NCBI RefSeq assembly: GCF_036226685.1
Contig: NZ_CP109009.1
Span: forward strand, 5,111,501-5,175,500
Source: Streptomyces sp. NBC_00690
Lineage (GTDB): Bacteria; Actinomycetota; Actinomycetes; Streptomycetales; Streptomycetaceae
DNA: 64,000 nucleotides
Direction: 5' to 3'
Part shown: positions 60,567-64,000 of the stretch, in pieces
Position numbering within the stretch: position 1 is the first letter of the stretch
Layout: every line of letters begins with the position of its first letter
Program-made: the position numbers and the translations under genes
Notes under the pieces: model-generated
The model's input: only the letters and a program-made list of their open reading frames with translations
Database searches by the model: none
Told to the model about the DNA's origin: nothing

Positions 60567-62720
60567 TCACCGCAGACGTGGCGCGCCCGCCTCCTCCCAC
60601 GGCGTCAGCGTGACCCCGGCCAGCCCCCGTACCCAGTCCGATGACACATCCGTCAGCCGGGCCGCATCCAAGGGGTTGGGGCCGAGGCCGATCGCGTACC
60701 GCACCGGGTCAGTCGTGAAGGGGCGCGGCCAGGCGTGGGCGGCCGAGGCTCCCGTCTCCTCCAGGGCCCGGAGCAGGCCGTGCATCCGGCCCCGTACCCG
60801 GCCGGTCTGGTCCTCGGGTGCCGTCACGACCAGCCATTGGCGGTGGCGGGAATCCAACGGCGGTACGGCCAGCAGTTCGGGCCAGGGATCGGGGTGAGTC
60901 TCCAAGACCTCCCAGGCACGGAACAGTTCCTCCGCGATCAGGTCCCGGCCGGCGGTGCTCACCCGTTCCGTACAGGGGCGGACGGGCTCGCTCGGGGTCA
61001 TGACCGTCAGTGGGAACTCGGTGTCCGGGCCGCCCACCGCCCTGCGCCAGTCCCAGGCCGCCCAGCTGCCGAAGAAGTGTTTCAGCAGCTCAGGCCCCGA
61101 TGATGCGCCTTGCTCGCAAACGGTACGGGCGGCCAGCACCGCCCAGCCGATGCCCGGGACCCCGCCGAAGGGCGCGGAGTCCAGACCGCGGGCGCGAGCC
61201 CATGCCTTCACCTCCCCGGCCAGCCGGGCGAAGGCATCGCGCCGCGTGCCCACCAGTTCCAGAACCGCCCGGGCATCGCTGACCGCGCTCAGCGCGACGG
61301 CCGCCGATCGGCCCAGCTCGGACCGGCGCGCCACGGCCTCATTCGGAGGGATCTCATCCGTACCGACGACGGCCAGGTCCACCCCCAGCCCACCGACCCG
61401 GAACCGTACGCCCGGCACTCGCGCGCCCTCCACCACCCGGAGACCGGTGGCGTCCGGCACGGCCGCGGTGAGTCGGTCCCGGACCGCCGCGATCGCGACC
61501 TCTCCCGGCAGTGCGGCGATCAGGTCGAGATCGGCGCTGGCCAGGGCGCACCCCAGCCGTCGTGATCCGACCAGATGCACCGAGCCCTCCGCGAACACCT
61601 CTCGTACCTGACGGGCCGTGGTCTCGACGAAGGGATCGGACAGCGGACCGAGGTCCGCCTCGACTCCGTAGTGGTCCGAGGCGAAGAGGCCGTCCGCGTC
61701 CGGGATGTCTCCCCTGAGCACCGCCCGTCGCGCTTCTGCGCCGTGTAGCAGTATTCGGTCCAGCCTGCCCGAACCGCCCGTGAGGGAAGACAAGGCCGCC
61801 AGTGGGTTGCGGCACGGTTCGAAGGTCGGCGTCTGGTCGTGGGAGCCATGGACCGAGGTCCATGCATCGGTGAGCCCGAGCCTCAACTCCGCCGTGTTGC
61901 CGATGTCGTTGAAGTCGCCCAACACCACGGTCGGGCCCTCCAGCGCGGCCAGCCCGTCAGCCGCCTCGTCCAACTGCCGGACCCGTACGGCTGGACCCTT
62001 CGCCGTGTGGTCGCTGGTCAGATGGGTCACTGCGACCGTGACCAGGCCGTAGGGCTGCGACTCCACCACGATCGCCGACAGCGCCTTGTGCGGTCCGAGG
62101 ACATGGTGTCCGGCTTCTGTCACCGGCAGACGGCTGAGGAGCAGCAGTCCGTACTCGTCCACATCGCGTCCGCCCGGCGCCAGCGTGTAGTCCTTCCGGA
62201 CCCACTCCGTCGCGCGGATCAGCCTCAGCAGTTCCGATGTCACCTCCTGGAGCGCGATCACATCGGCGTCCGCGTTCCGCAGCGCTTCGAGGAGCAGCGG
62301 TCGGCGGCGTGCGGTGTCCAGGAGTTCGGCGTCGTACCGGTCCCACAGGGTGTTCCACGTCAGCACGCGCAGAGTCGACGACCCCGAGCGCGGGACGGCT
62401 GTGGTCCCCCAGGCCGCGCCGTCCCAGTTCTGGGGAGTGGTCGGCTCGAAGAAGGGGGACGGGAGCCGGCGCGGGGCCTGCATCCGCCCGGCTTCGGTGA
62501 GATCGATGCGGTCCACGCCCGTACGCCGGTCCCACACCACCTCGCCGTCGGCCTCGAAGAACAGCACCCGGTGCCAGGGGACCTCTCCGCCCGGTACGAA
62601 CGACGTCAGCGGCACCCGCTTGGGCTCGGCGCCGCGCTGTAGCACGCCCAGGGTGAATCTGGCCGGATCGAACCGGGCATCCCAGCGCACCCGGTGGTAG
62701 AGCCCCTCACTCGTCTGCAT
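60567..62720 (-). CDS. MJ1316/DUF504 - endonuclease/exonuclease/phosphatase - eukaryote-type poly(A) polymerase
   Basis: 717 residues from ATG 62720. Residues 7-75 are MJ1316/DUF504 (LYHRVRWDARFDPARFTLGV, VPWHRVLFFEADGEVVWDRR), a domain predicted to recognise RNA cyclic-phosphate ends. Residues 115-357 are an EEP domain: Asn123, Glu159 (ALQEV), Asp269/Asn271 (LGDFND), Asp349/His350 (SDHYG). Residues 370-560 are a nucleotidyltransferase: Gly385-Ser386, Asp397-x-Asp399, Asp448, then GVPGIGWAVLAARTV, which closely resembles the eukaryotic poly(A) polymerase GVSWAMLVAR segment. Residues 620-717 match the PAP RNA-binding domain. Overlaps the ligase-kinase gene by 14 bases. Confidence 0.85.
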   Translation of the reverse strand: MQTSEGLYHRVRWDARFDPARFTLGVLQRGAEPKRVPLTSFVPGGEVPWHRVLFFEADGEVVWDRRTGVDRIDLTEAGRMQAPRRLPSPFFEPTTPQNWDGAAWGTTAVPRSGSSTLRVLTWNTLWDRYDAELLDTARRRPLLLEALRNADADVIALQEVTSELLRLIRATEWVRKDYTLAPGGRDVDEYGLLLLSRLPVTEAGHHVLGPHKALSAIVVESQPYGLVTVAVTHLTSDHTAKGPAVRVRQLDEAADGLAALEGPTVVLGDFNDIGNTAELRLGLTDAWTSVHGSHDQTPTFEPCRNPLAALSSLTGGSGRLDRILLHGAEARRAVLRGDIPDADGLFASDHYGVEADLGPLSDPFVETTARQVREVFAEGSVHLVGSRRLGCALASADLDLIAALPGEVAIAAVRDRLTAAVPDATGLRVVEGARVPGVRFRVGGLGVDLAVVGTDEIPPNEAVARRSELGRSAAVALSAVSDARAVLELVGTRRDAFARLAGEVKAWARARGLDSAPFGGVPGIGWAVLAARTVCEQGASSGPELLKHFFGSWAAWDWRRAVGGPDTEFPLTVMTPSEPVRPCTERVSTAGRDLIAEELFRAWEVLETHPDPWPELLAVPPLDSRHRQWLVVTAPEDQTGRVRGRMHGLLRALEETGASAAHAWPRPFTTDPVRYAIGLGPNPLDAARLTDVSSDWVRGLAGVTLTPWEEAGAPRLR

Positions 62721-64000
62721 GGCCGTGCCCGTCCCCGTCCCTGTCGCCGTTCTCGTCGGCGTCCCCGTATGTGTCTTCGATGGTCCCGTTCGGGCCGATG
62801 TACCAGGTGCGATGCGCCTGACCCGGGTACGGAGGCTCGTACCGTCGCAGTTGGGACTCCAGCACCTCGTCCGGCACCGCATGGGTGCGACCTGCGTTAC
62901 GGCGTCTCAACTGTTCCTCGTCCAGCACCATGACCGCATGGGTGACCAGCGCATTGCGACGCCGCGCGATCTTGTGCACCAGCGCGCGCTGGTGCCGATT
63001 GATCGAAGTGGCGTCCCAGACGACCGTGCCGCCCGCGGTCAGTGCCCGATCAAGCCGGTCGAGACCGGTCCGCAGCACATCGCTGTTCCCCCGCTGGTCG
63101 ACCCGTGCCCCGGCCTCCTCCCGCAGTTCATCGAGGGATATGACGGTGCCGGCGCCCAGCCCGCGGGCAAAGGTGCTCTTGCCGCTGCCCGACGGGCCGA
63201 CCATCTGCACCAGGCGGGGGAAGTCACCGTCGCGCCAACGCCAGGTCGCCGCCGCGGCCTCCTCCGAACCGTTGATCCGACCCTCCGCATAGGCGTCCCG
63301 AGCCTCGGCCCGGCAGCGGTCCGCCACATCCGCTGCCAGTTCGTCGAACCGCGGCGGGTCCCAACTACGGACCTCGTCCGCACACAGCGCTGACCATTCG
63401 ACCTGCTCCCGCTCCTCCGCGCTCTGCGCGAGCGCCGCGGCCACGGAGTGCAGAACATCGAGGTCAGCGGCGTACGACAGCCGCACTAGACCGGTGCGGC
63501 GCTCCTCGTCGGGATACGGGCGATGCAGGCCGGGTGCGAGACCGACGACATCCGCAACCCGACGGGCGAGCCTCATCCCCAACGCGGGCCGCAACCTGGC
63601 CGCGAGGGTGGATCGGTGTTCCCCGTGCAACAGGGCGGCGAGAACCGCGGTCAACCGCACATCGCCCGAACGCTCCAGCCGCGCCGCCACCTCGGTGAGC
63701 AGCCGGTTCGAGGCATGTGTGCCCACGCCGATCGCGTCGCCGAGTTCAGCGGCGTTCGCCGAGCCTCCGGAGCGTACGGACCAGAGTGCGGCAGTTTGCC
63801 CCAGACCGTTGGGGACGACCGCCGTATGCATCCAGTGGGTATCGGTCTGCACATGTCCGGCCCGCACCCACTTGGCCACGGAGTGCGGGAAGTCGCCGGC
63901 CGTGAAGCCCTCAGCGGTCCGGACGACGTATCCCTCCTGCCGGGACAGATCGAGCCGCAGGGCACGCAGGGCGCGCTCGTCGAAGACGCCCCTCCAGAGA
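62707..64000 (-). CDS. RNA ligase - polynucleotide kinase fusion (N-terminus beyond the window)
   Basis: Open from the window edge to stop 62707-62709, giving 430 visible residues; the start lies outside. The first 46 residues are the end of a ligase nucleotidyltransferase domain: EGYVVR (motif IV, near position 22) and VAKWVR (motif V, near position 43). A helical middle region of unknown family follows. The C-terminal third is a kinase: QMVGPSGSGKSTFARGLGAG is the Walker A (DNA about 63177-63205), with VISLDELREEAGARV and WDATSINRHQRALVHKI as later motifs. Such fusions heal and seal RNA breaks. The last 14 bases overlap the PAP gene start. Confidence 0.8.
   Translation of the reverse strand, partial: LWRGVFDERALRALRLDLSRQEGYVVRTAEGFTAGDFPHSVAKWVRAGHVQTDTHWMHTAVVPNGLGQTAALWSVRSGGSANAAELGDAIGVGTHASNRLLTEVAARLERSGDVRLTAVLAALLHGEHRSTLAARLRPALGMRLARRVADVVGLAPGLHRPYPDEERRTGLVRLSYAADLDVLHSVAAALAQSAEEREQVEWSALCADEVRSWDPPRFDELAADVADRCRAEARDAYAEGRINGSEEAAAATWRWRDGDFPRLVQMVGPSGSGKSTFARGLGAGTVISLDELREEAGARVDQRGNSDVLRTGLDRLDRALTAGGTVVWDATSINRHQRALVHKIARRRNALVTHAVMVLDEEQLRRRNAGRTHAVPDEVLESQLRRYEPPYPGQAHRTWYIGPNGTIEDTYGDADENGDRDGDGHGHADE

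Overview
The window is high-GC actinobacterial DNA. It is almost certainly from a Streptomyces chromosome. Genes use G/C third positions and many GTG starts. The gene order follows the known Streptomyces core: nuoKLMN-htpX, tRNA-Tyr, rpmG, two MaoC genes, murB, aspC, tRNA-Trp, secE-nusG-rplKA-rplJL-rpoBC, then rpsL-rpsG-fusA-tuf.

Layout. Positions 1-5372 hold the end of a nuo operon (the proton-pumping membrane subunits K, L, M, N), followed by htpX and small membrane proteins. Positions 7331-9182 hold, on the minus strand, an alkylation-repair pair (alkB, ogt) and a YajQ-type protein. A tRNA-Tyr at 9375 matches the gene type that SLP1-type elements use as an attachment site. It is followed by a gene-poor, repeat-bearing stretch and an orphan membrane protein (to 10706). 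Positions 10934-13916 hold small regulators, a sugar-nucleotide-fold oxidoreductase and a cytosine-deaminase-like protein that lacks key active-site residues. Positions 14245-23615 carry tRNAs, rpmG, a hadA/hadB-like pair, a TetR/MFS efflux pair with a shared 18-bp operator, murB, a second TetR paired with an NAD(P)-binding protein, an adenosine-deaminase-family gene and aspC.

Positions 23724-42063 are the transcription/translation core: secE, nusG, rplK, rplA, a lipoprotein, rplJ with an attenuator-type leader, rplL, rpoB, rpoC, rpsL, rpsG, fusA and tuf. Several promoters and terminators can be read directly.

Positions 42200-60318 are accessory. They hold a secreted PIG-L-type deacetylase, a WXG-like/lipoprotein trio, an Rpn-family nuclease gene with a decayed second copy, a WhiJ/AbaA/DUF397-type regulatory module, a translationally coupled WXG-RHS polymorphic toxin operon ending in a low-GC toxin tip plus an immunity-type gene, and a Tat-exported glucuronyl C5-epimerase-like protein.

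The right edge (60567-64000, minus strand) is the most striking part. Two overlapping genes look like an RNA-repair operon. One encodes an RNA-ligase/polynucleotide-kinase fusion that is cut by the window edge. The other encodes a three-part protein with an MJ1316/DUF504 domain, an endonuclease/exonuclease/phosphatase domain and a eukaryote-type poly(A) polymerase domain.
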